From Phellopilus nigrolimitatus (Eukaryota; Basidiomycota; Agaricomycetes; Hymenochaetales; Hymenochaetaceae): a stretch of 64,000 nt of DNA. The translations under genes and the position numbers were made by a program. The notes beneath the pieces were generated by a model, which worked only from the letters and a program-made list of their open reading frames with translations, was not told the DNA's origin and did not search any database. Shown here in pieces: positions 20,916-30,264 of this stretch (its first letter is position 1; each line of letters opens with the position of its first letter). Where the stretch lies: the NCBI GenBank assembly GCA_021029095.1, contig JAJOHG010000060.1, forward strand, positions 1 through 64,000, in the 5' to 3' direction.

Positions 20916-21513
20916 GGTGGTCAAAGAGAGAAAGGCGGGAGCACCGACCGTGCTTAAAACAAAAATTGCTTCCGCCCCCATCACTCGGCTAACCCGATTC
21001 GGCAACGCGCCCCCTTCCGTGCCTGTTGCCACCCGGCACTTGCCGACGGTTCCGGCGGCACGCCACACCTCCCGGTGAATCACACTACAGTGTCTAAGTC
21101 CCTCCGTCTGACTCGTCCCCTAAACGGTACCCGGACGTTTCATCGGTTACTTCTAGGCCCTGGCATGGAGCCGTCCTCGGCGGCCAATCGCAGCATCCCC
21201 TTTTCCTCCGCCACAGTCGGCGCATCTCGGTCAATCGCTCCTCGGCCAGTGCCGGATCGGATTCAAATCGGCCGCCTCTCCTCTCGGTCGGACACCCAGC
21301 GATCCAAATCGGATCGGCTTATCACCGGCCGTCCCACTTATCGGATGTCGGATAATCCGCTCCCTATCGGACACCCGTGGCCACTTACCCCCTTATCGCA
21401 CCCCCTACTCGCGCATCAGTCGGCACCCATCGGTTATAATGCAACACCGCCACGCCTCGGCCGCGGCTCACCTATATCAATAACCCGCTGCACACGTACC
21501 CCAGGGCACGAAT
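20916..21513. promoter_or_regulatory. 598-bp divergent spacer between antisense gene B and the sense 285-aa ORF
   Basis: This stretch holds no ORF I trust. It separates two divergent starts, so it may be a bidirectional promoter. Many short ATCGG/CCGAT motifs recur at 21240-21370. A TATA-like CCTATATC lies about 45 bases before the ORF at 21514. Confidence 0.35.
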
Positions 21514-22371
21514 ATGGCTGCGCTCGAACCCCCCATCCACATCCCACCCATTCCCCTTCCGCTCCCCGGCAACGCAGACGCCCCGTCTCCTGTCGGGCTC
21601 CCCTATACACTCCCGCTATTCCTTGTCCACGTCGCATGGGTCGCCCTCGTCAATCACCTTTCCGAATCCCGACTCGTTCCCCTTGCCATTCACTATGTCG
21701 GTCCCCGCTTCGCCGCCCAGTGGAGTAGCATCCCCCTCGACGACGACGCTCCATGGTCCTCCTTTATCCGCGGTCTCACCAGAGCCTACCCGGAAATCCT
21801 CCCCAGCATTGACCCGCAAAAGCTCTTCCACATGCAATCCGAAATCGGCCGCCTCATTCTTGAGGACATCGGGCACGATGCGACGCGCGCGTTTGAGGCG
21901 TTTTTCTGGATCGACGACATCATCCTTATCTTCGCAATCCAACTCGGCTACCCCTACCGCGCACGGAATACCCTATCTGCCAACTTCGTTCTCTTCGCCC
22001 TTTCGGCAGTTTTCCGACGAACCAGAGATCTCGAGAACCACGGCGGCCTACGTGCCGATGGCCCCTTCCCGGACCTTCCGCTTCCCGTCATCAACGGCCG
22101 CCCACACTATGATTTCGCCAACCCGCCGCGCGCCCGCCCCCTCGCCCCCGAGTTCAACTTACAATGGGACCTTCACGCTCGTCCCGTCTCGCCACCACCC
22201 ATCGTCCTTCCGCAACTGTTTCCCGACATACCCGATCTCCAACCTCCCGCCGTTCCCCCGCTCCCCGAGTTCCTCCTTCCGCCTCCCGCCCGTCTCGCAC
22301 AGCCCACCGTCATCACCATCTATGACAGTGACGATGAACGCCCCTCGCGGTCTCCGCCACCAAGACAGTGA
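21514..22371 (+). CDS. Intronless 285-aa ORF before the purine tract of element 1, unknown function
   Basis: ATG at 21514 follows the context GGCACGAAT. The N-terminus is Pro-rich, the middle is helical and hydrophobic (LPLFLVHVAWVALVNHL; FFWIDDIILIFAIQLGY) and could be membrane-associated or simply a folded helical domain. The C-terminus is Pro-rich and ends in an acidic TIYDSDDE stretch. LPVINGRPHYDFAN (about residues 190-203) resembles LPVSGNRPNLDFAN in the third ORF of element 2, which occupies the same place relative to its LTR, so the two may be distant relatives. Unlike the antisense genes it has no intron, as expected for a sense gene inside a retroelement. I do not recognise a family. 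Confidence 0.6.
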   Translation: MAALEPPIHIPPIPLPLPGNADAPSPVGLPYTLPLFLVHVAWVALVNHLSESRLVPLAIHYVGPRFAAQWSSIPLDDDAPWSSFIRGLTRAYPEILPSIDPQKLFHMQSEIGRLILEDIGHDATRAFEAFFWIDDIILIFAIQLGYPYRARNTLSANFVLFALSAVFRRTRDLENHGGLRADGPFPDLPLPVINGRPHYDFANPPRARPLAPEFNLQWDLHARPVSPPPIVLPQLFPDIPDLQPPAVPPLPEFLLPPPARLAQPTVITIYDSDDERPSRSPPPRQ

Positions 22372-22391
22372 CCGAGGACGGTCACGATTTT

Positions 22392-22404
22392 AGTGGGGGG
22401 GAGG
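22392..22404 (+). other. Probable polypurine tract of element 1
   Basis: AGTGGGGGGGAGG is followed at once by TGTACCAGTA, the usual tract-then-TG junction of a 3' LTR. Confidence 0.5.
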
Positions 22405-23214
22405 TGTACCAGTATACGACTGGGTACAGTCCAATTCTGCCACCGTAGGAGCGGCAGACGGAGTCCGACGTCGGCAAGCGGTGTTAAGAGGGAGGAACAG
22501 CCGGGAGAGTAGTAGGCGGAAGAGGGGTCGGACTAAGATGCGGAGGACTAACGGCCGATGACGCATTCCGCGAGCGGTCGGTCAGCCGATCAGATCGGAG
22601 GCGAGTTAGCCGACGGCTAGTGATTCGAGGGTTGAAGATAAGAAGGATTTGCGGGCCGGCGAGTGTCCTATTTAGAGTAGAGTATCGCATCATGTACGAG
22701 GGGGGGGGACCCGTTCTTCCTCTATAGAGAGTTCATTGCCCACTTCTCTTCTCTCTGTCCAATGTCGATCCGGTTCTCGTCTTCTTGTGACATTGCCCTA
22801 CTTCGTTCCTCTCAGCACTCCGACAGTCGGCCCCGCCCAGAAAGATCGAGTCGGCCCCGCGCCCGGCGAGGACGCGGCTGTTTCTGATCCGACCCAGTGT
22901 TGAGTCCGACTTCGGTTTGTTCCCTCCTGGCTAAAGCACTGTAGATTCATTGAACGGCGGACGTACGGTCCTTCGACTGTTTTCCCGCCCGGCACGAAAG
23001 GATCTCGTAAACCGCGGCACACCGGAACGACACTCACGGTCACTGTGTGCCGCGGGCAGCACACCGGAACTCAAAGTCCTCCGAGGAGGCAGAAGGACAT
23101 TGAAGGAGAGCTTGAGGCACACTGTGATGCTGGGCTTCAGGGGGAGCAATTGGGGATTTCATTCTTTCTGGTACTGTGTCTCACTTGCCAGTTTCTTTCG
23201 GTTCGAGGGGGAGT
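22405..23214 (+). repeat. Probable 3' LTR start of element 1, then remnant ending in a copia-like purine tract
   Basis: A 3' LTR probably starts TGTACC at 22405. Its end is unclear; TGTGACA at about 22786-22792 is a weak candidate. From about 22793 the sequence changes character. A hairpin occurs at about 23009-23056 (CCGCGGCACAC with GTGTGCCGCGG), and GCACACCGGAAC is repeated twice there. The stretch ends TCGAGGGGGAG at about 23203-23213, just before TGTTGGAAT, which looks like the purine tract and LTR start of a Ty1/copia element. No intact gene is seen. Confidence 0.35.
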
Positions 23215-23222
23215 GTTGGAAT
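23215..23222. repeat. 8-bp target-site duplication, left copy (GTTGGAAT)
   Basis: GTTGGAAT precedes TAGAGCCTGGCAC and recurs at 26625-26632 after the opposite end. Confidence 0.82.
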
Positions 23223-23568
23223 TAGAGCCTGGCACAAGTAGAACCTCGGGTTGACCCGGACCTGTTGGCGGGTCACCCGTGGCTTAAATTTCCCAACCTG
23301 GACCCGGCTTGACCCGGACCTGTTCGGACTCGGACCTACGGGTCCCCAAAAACCCACGGGTGCAGGTCACGGAGGTCAAGGGTCAGTTTGCGGATCTTCA
23401 CAGGTTTTTGTAACCAAAGCCGTGAACTCCTATCTTACTGAGCCAAACTACACGGAGGCATACCAGACAGCACCCAGATCGTCTCTTACTTAGTCAAGAA
23501 CAAGTCATTGACCTTCGAAGAGTGCATTGTGTGGGCGAGACTGCAATTTGAGTAAGCAAAATCCCCAC

Positions 23569-24190
23569 ACACTGTATACCACAAACCTACTGACGGCCCC
23601 ACCCGACCTGCACGAGCTGTACGCGCCGCATCCTGAGATTCGCTTGCCGCTGAATGCATGCATCTCGCCATCACCGTGCGCAAATGCGGACCCACCCTAC
23701 CAGTGCTGCACATTCAATGCGGTCCTGACGACCTCCGCACTGCTCAACAAGTCCAAATTGCTTTTTGGACTCGTCCTCACGCCATACCACTCGCTCAAAG
23801 AGGGCGATACTCCGATCCTGTGCATTACCGACACTGTCATCTCGTGCTGCCGCTGTTGCAGAACCCTTCGTGCAGTTCATCGACGGCGGCAACCAATGGT
23901 ATTGCATGCTTTGCATGATGTCCAATGAGGTGCCGCGCAGATTTTTGACTAGGGACAGGTGGGCACGCGCAGAGCTGGTCGAACTCGTTGCACCGACAGA
24001 ATACATGGTCCGCCCGCCCCAGCCTGTGTTTTCCTGCTTCTTCGTTGACATGATCTATGCCGCTGTCTCGACCGGTATAGTCGCGACTGCCTGTCGGTCA
24101 CTACTCGAGTCGCTCGATAGAATTCCGAACGATGACAATAGGACAAAGATCGCGATCATCGCTTTCGACGTCACCTTATGTTGCTTTACT
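23569..24190 (+). pseudogene. SEC24: Captured SEC24 fragment
   Basis: Two frames together read as the linker, zinc-finger and start of the trunk domain of the COPII cargo adaptor Sec24: APHPEIRLPLNACISPSP, LNKSKLLFGLVLTPY, then PFVQFIDGGNQWYCMLC, VAPTEYMVRPPQP and RTKIAIIAFDVTL. Several codons about 8 bases in total are missing before PFVQF, causing the frame change near 23865. Zinc-finger arginines are replaced (CCRCCRT where CRRCRT is expected), each explained by CGC to TGC. Neither end of the gene is present, so it cannot make a functional coat protein. Confidence 0.85.
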
Positions 24191-24530
24191 ATGCCGGTAC
24201 ACATAATTCGCGAAAACTGTACTTTTTCTATCTCTTATTTGAGCACATTAGCCGGGAACAGACAGGCGTTTTGGTGGGGACATGTTGGGCTGACTAATAC
24301 AGCTACAACATAAGTGGAAGACAATAACTTTTTTTCCAAGGAGTGCTAAGCAAAGAAAAAAGCACAAGCAGAACCAACTCATCGAGGGCTCTCATTCCAT
24401 ATATTTATTTTGTTGTGAAGTGCGAAAATAAATTAAACAGGTGCCTAGATGCATTGTCGATAAAACAAGGTGCTCGGATGTTTCCGACCCCTCTAATCAT
24501 TGACCCAGGTCGCACTGGCTGAGTGACATC

Positions 24531-25708
24531 TCACTCCGTCGGGCAGCAGCTCCTCCGGTGGACGCTTCTACGACGACCCGCACAACGACGCCTGGGCTGC
24601 GCAGGCGCCCGCCTTCGGCCACTGGAGTCCGCGCAGTGCCCGGTGGCAGCGCGAGCACTACGCGAGCAGGGGCGACGGCTACAGCGACTACTCGTACGAG
24701 CACGACGCGCCGCCGTCCTTGTTGCAATCTGGGTACAGCGAGTACTACTCCACGTCGAGCGAGCCGTGCGACGAGCCTGCGTTCTACGAGGCGGGCTATC
24801 ATGACAGGTCGGCCTACAGGCACAACTACCAGCAGCAGCGCTCATACAGCACCTATCTCGCAGGCCCGGCGTTCTCGCCTCGACACCGCCGCACACCTAC
24901 GCCCTCACCCCCGCCCGCGCCCCTCCCGTCATCCCCGTCTCCAGACTACATCCAGGTCGCGTCTCTCCCCTCCAGCCCTTCCCATCCGCCCCGCGCAAGT
25001 TGGTCATCCTCGATCTCAACGGCACGCTCCTTGTGCGCACCGCGCGCGGCGTGCCGCACCCGCGGCCGTACATGCCCGCGCTGCGCGACTTCCGCTTCAC
25101 GCCGCGCACGCGCGCGTGGCTCGACTCGATGGTCTGCTCCAGCGCGCAACCGCACAACATCGACAAGATGGGTGCGCTGCTGCTTCTTTGACGCGCTCTT
25201 CGGTGTGCCTCTTGCCGGCACCGCAGCGTGCGACGCAGACGAAGGGTTCGTCGCCGTTTGGGCACGCAACACGCTCGGCCTCTCACATGGCGACTAATGT
25301 ACGCTTCTTCTCCCCCTATCGTTCTCTAACTAGTTCTTACCTGCCCCTAGCGAAAAAAACACAAACAACGAAAGACCTCGCGAAGCCCTGGGCTCGCCTC
25401 TTCCACCCCCAGTACCTCCTCTGCCAACGCTCCCACTTCCGCGCCTAGCGCTGAACCCCCGCGGGAGCCGCACAGCGCGTACACGACATTTCTCCTTGAC
25501 GACTACCCCCGCGAAGGCGCACCTCCAGCCGTACAGCCACGTCTGCATCCGCGAGTATGCAGAGCAAGCGCGCGAGCGCGACGTTCGTCTCAAGGTGCGC
25601 GCTTTGTTTGCGCAGGTGGAGGTAAAGCCGGAGCCGGCGCAGACGCATGAAGCGCAGGAGGCGCTGGCGCTTGTGGAAGAGGCGGACGGGGAGGTGGAGC
25701 CGGAGGTA
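24531..25708 (+). pseudogene. Captured NLI/FCP1-like HAD phosphatase fragment
   Basis: A Tyr/Ser/Pro-rich N-terminal region (GRFYDDPHNDAWAAQAP; SGYSEYYSTSSEPCDEP) leads in a shifted frame to LVILDLNGTLLVRT, the DxDGT-type motif of HAD phosphatases in the DLNGT form common in fungal members. Further on come RPYMPALRDF and, after a probable intron and another shift, FLLDDYPREG and HLQPYSHVCIREY near the C-terminus. At least two frame changes break it. It ends at about 25708 in GTAAGT, directly before the oppositely oriented SMC2 piece, so the junction is chimeric. CTD-phosphatase-like activity is known for the family but not expected here. Confidence 0.7.
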
Positions 25709-25714
25709 AGTGTG

Positions 25715-26400
25715 TCGAGCTTTGGGATGATCTCTTCAGCGAGCAGGGATGTGATTTCGTCGACACGCTTCTCCTTCTTGCCCATGGTCTTCTTGGCCTT
25801 GTCCTTCTGCTCTTCAAACATGCGTGTGCCGGCCGCCTCCTCTACCATGCCCAGGATTTCTTGAGGTCGCATATTCAAGACCTGTTCGACGATGAGATAG
25901 CGTTGGATTATATCATAATATGCCTACCTTCGTGATGCGGCCCTGTATAATAAGGAAGTTCGGGTTGTTGATGTTCAGCTGCACACCTTGGAAAAGCGTC
26001 TGGATGGTGTGCTGCTGCGACTTGTGTCCGTTGAGCAAATACTTGGAAACGCTAGGCAGAGCTATTTGGCGCGTGACTGTGATCTGTTTGCAGTTCTCCA
26101 GTCCGACAGGCCTTTTGTCGCGATCTGAAATTGTCGAAGACGATCGTGACGCTGGCTTTCGTTATCCCGGCCTGACCACGCTTGTAAATGAGGTCCTGCT
26201 GGTTCTGAGCGCGCATCTGAATCATACAGTGCGTATTTCTTACTGAGGACACGTTCGTGATTCCGAGCACGAAGCAGATCGCGTCCAAGATGTTGGATTT
26301 GCCAGAGCCGTTGAGACGCGTAGAGCGCGCAATGGCATCCCAATCCGCCATACCCACATTTATCTCTGACTCCTTTGGAACCCTTGCCTGCTATGTACAT
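25715..26400 (-). pseudogene. SMC2: Captured 5' part of the condensin gene SMC2
   Basis: Reading the minus strand: [18 protein letters not shown] (Walker A of the SMC ATPase head), a short interruption where an intron would lie, [25 protein letters not shown], and then near 25870-25720 RPQEILGMVEEAAGTRMF and KKEKRVDEITSLLAEE at the start of the first coiled coil. This order is diagnostic of SMC2. Similarity stops after PKLDTL; hinge and C-terminal head are absent. The first Gly of the Walker A box is Arg. It is a gene fragment without function. Confidence 0.85.
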
Positions 26401-26624
26401 ATCATACTTACATATGATATACAAATAGATGTACCTTTGCTACACTTTCCTTAAAACCCGTGTGAATTACCCGCAGGTTTTGAAAAAACACAAATTCTCA
26501 ACCTGGACCCGCGAAAACCCGTTTCCCACGGGTCACCCGTGCACGGGTGATCCGTGAATACGGATCTGCAGTCCGAGTCGGGTCGCAAATACCCACGGGT
26601 TCCAGGGAGTCGTGCTACGCTCTA

Positions 26625-26632
26625 GTTGGAAT
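26625..26632. repeat. 8-bp target-site duplication, right copy (GTTGGAAT)
   Basis: This matches 23215-23222 exactly and follows the right terminal repeat. Confidence 0.82.
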
Positions 26633-27249
26633 TTGTGCGAACCCTCAAAAACTGTTTCAGGGTAACGGACATATCGGGTAGATTAGTAAGCACATAGCAT
26701 ATAGACTGACGGTCTGTATTTTGCAATCTATCGCGTTTGCCCACGGCCCACCACCGCCAACGGGACAAACGGAACCCACTGTGCGCGACTGCTGGCGACC
26801 TCGCCCCTCGTATTTCAACATGACTCACGAGATGCTTGCCTTCCAGTCCGAGCCCCGCTTCCATCTCCGCGTCTCCAAGCCCTTTGCCTGGTGTCGGTCG
26901 ACAGCGAAGGCGAAAGATGGCAGTCACGACGGGAGATGCCGGCTAGTTTAAGGCCGTCACTTCTCGGCCCGCAGAACCCGGCCGATACAGTGAAGTCATC
27001 CCGCCGGCGTATGACCTCGACCCACCCCGTCGACGCGCTGCTTGTTGGAATGACGAGCTCGATCGTTGCATCATCTTTGTTTATTTGTTTCTTATCGGTC
27101 CGTAGAGTATAAGTAGGTGCCGTGCATGTACGTTTTCTCTTATCCGTTTGCCTCAGAGCTCAGCAGGTCAAACGTGAATTCATTTGCTTTTGTCTACGTC
27201 TCACGGCACTAAGCTACCGAAACTTCAACACTGCTCGATTCCATCGCGA
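26633..27249. other. Probable continuation of the copia-like LTR; no gene seen
   Basis: Joined to 23214 across the hAT insertion this reads TGTTGGAATTTGTG, a copia-like LTR start. A TATA-like AGTATAAG lies near 27107. I see no clear LTR end and no coding frame I trust. Confidence 0.3.
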
Positions 27250-27431
27250 CCGCCCGTCACGCCCAGACAGCCTCCGCCGTGTGCAGAGCCCCCAAGACGA
27301 CTTCTCCGGTACCGCGAGCTCGGCTGCCCGTGCGGAACCACCGCGCGAGCGCCCGCCGGCCAGCGTCGCAGAAACTTTGGGTGCGTACTCTGCTCGCCTC
27401 CGTTTCTCTCCCGCTTCTGTCCGTCGAAAAT

Positions 27432-27835
27432 GAGATAGTGTGCGTCCCTTTTCTTTCGTTAAGTTCGAGATGCCGCTGCTGATGGAGACCATAGATTTAG
27501 ACTTATAGAACGAGGACATGCTAAAACTGTGCGGCAACCTGTCCGTTAGGAGCTTCGCCATCGAGGGCGCCTTAGAGTTAGTCGATCTACTTCCTTCTTC
27601 TTTCGCGTTGCTCATTCTGCTATCAAATACTTATTTACTTTGTTGGTTGTTGGCGTCATTCGACCAGGCGGTTGTACACAGGACGGACGGTCTCAGAAGG
27701 CAGCATGTCGACAATTTTGACCGGGCAAGACACTTTGGCGCAGCAACATGCGAGTTTCATTTTCTCTCTCTAGAGAAAGGCAAGTTGCAATGACCAGCCG
27801 CCGAGTCTCTTATCGGATACACAAAAGCACGTCGC
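27432..27835 (-). repeat. ~400-bp block inverted relative to unit B
   Basis: Flanks on both sides are collinear with unit B, but this block matches 34622-35045 only as reverse complement. It encodes a short conserved start, MSNAKEEGSRSTN...KAP, on the minus strand here; the counterpart MSNTNEEGTKSTN...KAP is on the plus strand at 34872. Confidence 0.75.
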
Positions 27836-29075
27836 GGCGAAGGCCTGGGTGGCGACACGGTGCGTGCGCCTGTCCTCCTTTCCCCCGCATCTCTTTGATA
27901 TAATTTACTTGCTATCTTCAATAGCAGCGCGAAGCCAGAGCAATTCCCCTCTCGCTCTATTTCCACATTTTCGCTTCGTTCCTGTCGTTAGCGAGACCGT
28001 ATCCCTCGATCGCTCCGACAGCAGCAATCTCCATTGCTGCGGCCACTTCCCTTCTGCTAAACATCGTCCGATGCAGGCGTGAGCCGCCTCGTATCTCCTT
28101 TCCCCTGTCACCTCTGAATCGGTGACTCGTTTCGGCAGCTATGGGCATGACAGGCGCAGACGCCATCGAGACGCGCTCGATCCCACTTCAGCCGCCTCCG
28201 ACTCGCTCACGAGCGTCGACCAAACATCGACGACCGCGCAAAGCCTTCAGATTGCGTCTCCAGCACTGCGAGCTCAGATACCGGTGTGGGGCCGCCGAGC
28301 GAACGTGTGCAGAGCGGCGTCGCAGAATATATGGGTGCGCTCTCTGCTTGTCTTCCGCCATACTCCCGCGTCTGTCTAGCAAAACTTCATTTTCGTATCC
28401 TGACGGCATCTGTTTTCTTTCTCTCACTGCAGACCCGCCGTCCACCGCCAAACCCGCCGTCTCAAGCACACCCAACGTGCCCCTTTCCACTTCGGCGCGC
28501 GCCCCACTCCTTAGCCTCGCGCACTTCATCCCCACCACCCCCAGCAGCGCGCGCGTCCCTGCGCGTACCGCTCCGTCGCACCGAGTGGCCCACCCCGCCG
28601 TTTTCGGTTATTACTCGAACACAGATGACGCGAGCATGCATCTAGCAGCAACAGCCGCTCCGCTCCATGGTATCATGTGCGCCGCTCCGGCTCCGGCCCC
28701 ACCACATTCCAAAGGCGTACACCGCTCCTGGGCGCCTCACGCGGTGTTCCCGCGGCGGACGGAGTGCCCCAACTCCGCGACGCCGTCTGCGCCGGTGCAA
28801 GCATTCTCAAAGAGCGACCGCGCGTCGACGCCGCCGCCAAATTATGAGACGCTGGAAACGGGCACGCGCCCCTACATTGGGTGTTGAGGATAAACGCGCT
28901 GCGCGCACGCAGAGCGTTGAGGCGGTGAGCCTTTCAAACATAACATTTCTTCGTGCGAGGATTGATTATACTCGAACAGAAACTAAAACGGGAGTAATTA
29001 CAGCTCACAGAACAATAGTCTCCGAAAATAGATGGGGAACGCGAGCCGCAACGCGTCTAGTACAATGAGGATGCT
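27836..29075 (+). repeat. Ser/Pro/Ala-rich gene-fragment family, copy 1
   Basis: It contains a probable intron (GTGCGCTCTCTGC near 28336 to CACTGCAG near 28433) between frames, then DPPSTAKPAVSSTP and NTDDAS. Related to 33490-34620, 35046-36400 and 44560-45240. Frames are broken differently in each copy; function unknown. From 28890 to 29330 I see no gene. Confidence 0.5.
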
Positions 29076-29332
29076 AATGCGGTCGGAGCACACAGTCAGC
29101 GTCAGCGCAAGAAGGGAACTGTACCGGCGCCCCTGTGTAGGTCTGATCTGAATCTACATCTGCCCGAAGGCGCTGCACAGAACGTGCGAAGTGGACGCTA
29201 GTGTTCGCGCCACTCGAGTAGGCGTCGTGTCCAGGGTATGGGCTTGTGTACGAAAATTTCCTTAGTTCTGATCGCGAGTACCGAACCTCAAGACGCACAT
29301 GCGAATCGGTTCGCTTTCACTCCACACCGCTA

Positions 29333-29847
29333 CAGTCAAACCTCTCGTTAAGCATCCTTGTAGTTAAGCATTACCTGTCATTAAGCATAGAAATTTGGGT
29401 CCACCGACTTGGTAGATACGAAAATAAGGGTCCATTAAGCATAATTGTAGCTAGGCATTAAGCATAGAGGCTTTTTGAAAAAATTATTGGGAATATGCTT
29501 AATGAGAGGTACCAAATACACTCAAACATTTGGCGGAATTTTAATTTTTTTTGTGTTTGGCAAGCTCATTGGCCGAGTTACAGCCACAATTGTTCAAGCC
29601 ACAGTCATAAAGTAATTCTCATTTTAATTTTTAGGCTAATAATGAGCATGTTCCCAAGTTTGAGGTTGCCAGAGTCTGAGCCCGAGCTACATTTCTCACT
29701 TATCCGGCAGTTATGTGATTTTGGGCAAGAGCAGAAACTAAAGTATTTCATTATGTAATATATGCAAAGCCGGCGATAAGCATAACCCTTCGTTAAGCAT
29801 GACCTGAGGTGTCCACCGAGGGCTATGCTTAATGAGAGGTTTGACTG
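29333..29847. mobile_element. pogo/Fot1-like MITE, 515 bp
   Basis: The ends are CAGTCAAACCTCTCGTTAAG and its inverted copy with one mismatch over 23 bases, flanked by TA on both sides (29331-29332, 29848-29849). TTAAGCAT recurs many times inside, and a partial terminal repeat lies at about 29490-29515. It has no transposase. CAGT...AACCTC ends and a TA duplication are typical of the pogo branch of Tc1/mariner. The matching place in unit B (about 36650) lacks it. Confidence 0.85.
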
Positions 29848-29849
29848 TA

Positions 29850-30264
29850 CTTGTGTTTCTCGTCGTTTTCCTGGCACCAACCGGATGTATTGGTTGCACT
29901 GATGAGCCAGCACAGCTCATCGACATTCGCTCCCGGTCCACTGTGGCAAGCCGAATGAGCAATACATGTGCACTGTTGGTGTATTGGGGAAACCACATCT
30001 ATCTGTTACGTTTTGACATATACATCTCTAGAGGGGACAATCACAGTGAACTTGAATGTATAACAAAGTAGTATTTCTTTACATTTCAATGGCAATTAAA
30101 TAAGGGCAGAATGAGGTACTAAAAGTGAAAAATAGCAAATAGAATAGGAGTGGATGTGTATTTGACTGTCCGACAGATCTTCTGCACAACTGTTATTATA
30201 TATGTTAGCAAAGCAATTTAAACAAATAGAACAACAAAAGCACCTTGAATTTTCCTTCACAAAT
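29850..30264. other. Spacer, no gene seen
   Basis: AT-rich 3' flank of the DUF6533 gene, similar to 36700-37066 in unit B. No supported ORF. Confidence 0.5.

Larger units (their letters stand above)
1..22404 (+). mobile_element. Outer Ty3/gypsy-like element 1, truncated by the window and split by two nested elements
   Basis: I see an open pol frame running in from the left edge, and much further right a purine tract (22392-22404) followed by a TG start typical of a 3' LTR. Without the two inner elements about 8.1 kb of this element is visible. Between pol and the purine tract lie two antisense intron-containing genes (3266-12104 and 12566-20915) and one sense ORF (21514-22371). That these belong to the element is inferred from their position between pol and the probable 3' LTR. 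They could instead be host sequence next to an older, separate element. Gag, protease, primer-binding site and 5' LTR lie outside the window. Confidence 0.5.
23223..26624. mobile_element. Non-autonomous hAT-like element (3402 bp) carrying three host gene fragments
   Basis: The left end is TAGAGCCTGGCAC and the right end, reverse-complemented, is TAGAGCGTAGCAC, matching at 11 of 13 bases, with an 8-bp duplication outside. Subterminal regions on both sides are packed with ACCCG/CGGGT motifs (about 23250-23365 and 26500-26605), and AACCTGGACCCG occurs at both ends. An 8-bp duplication, TAGAG-type ends and subterminal repeats are hAT features. No transposase frame is present. The interior holds broken pieces of SEC24 (+), a HAD phosphatase (+) and SMC2 (-), separated by AT-rich sequence (about 24310-24480). 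This is the design of a Pack-type element. Confidence 0.78.

Noticed and set aside
22786..22792. TGTGACA as the end of the element 1 LTR
   Set aside because: Only three bases match the inverse of TGTACC and no second LTR is in the window to confirm it.
28141..28887. 248-codon plus-strand frame as a gene
   Set aside because: It crosses a probable intron and the related copies at 35.7 and 44.8 kb break in other frames; it is one exon set of a decayed repeat family.
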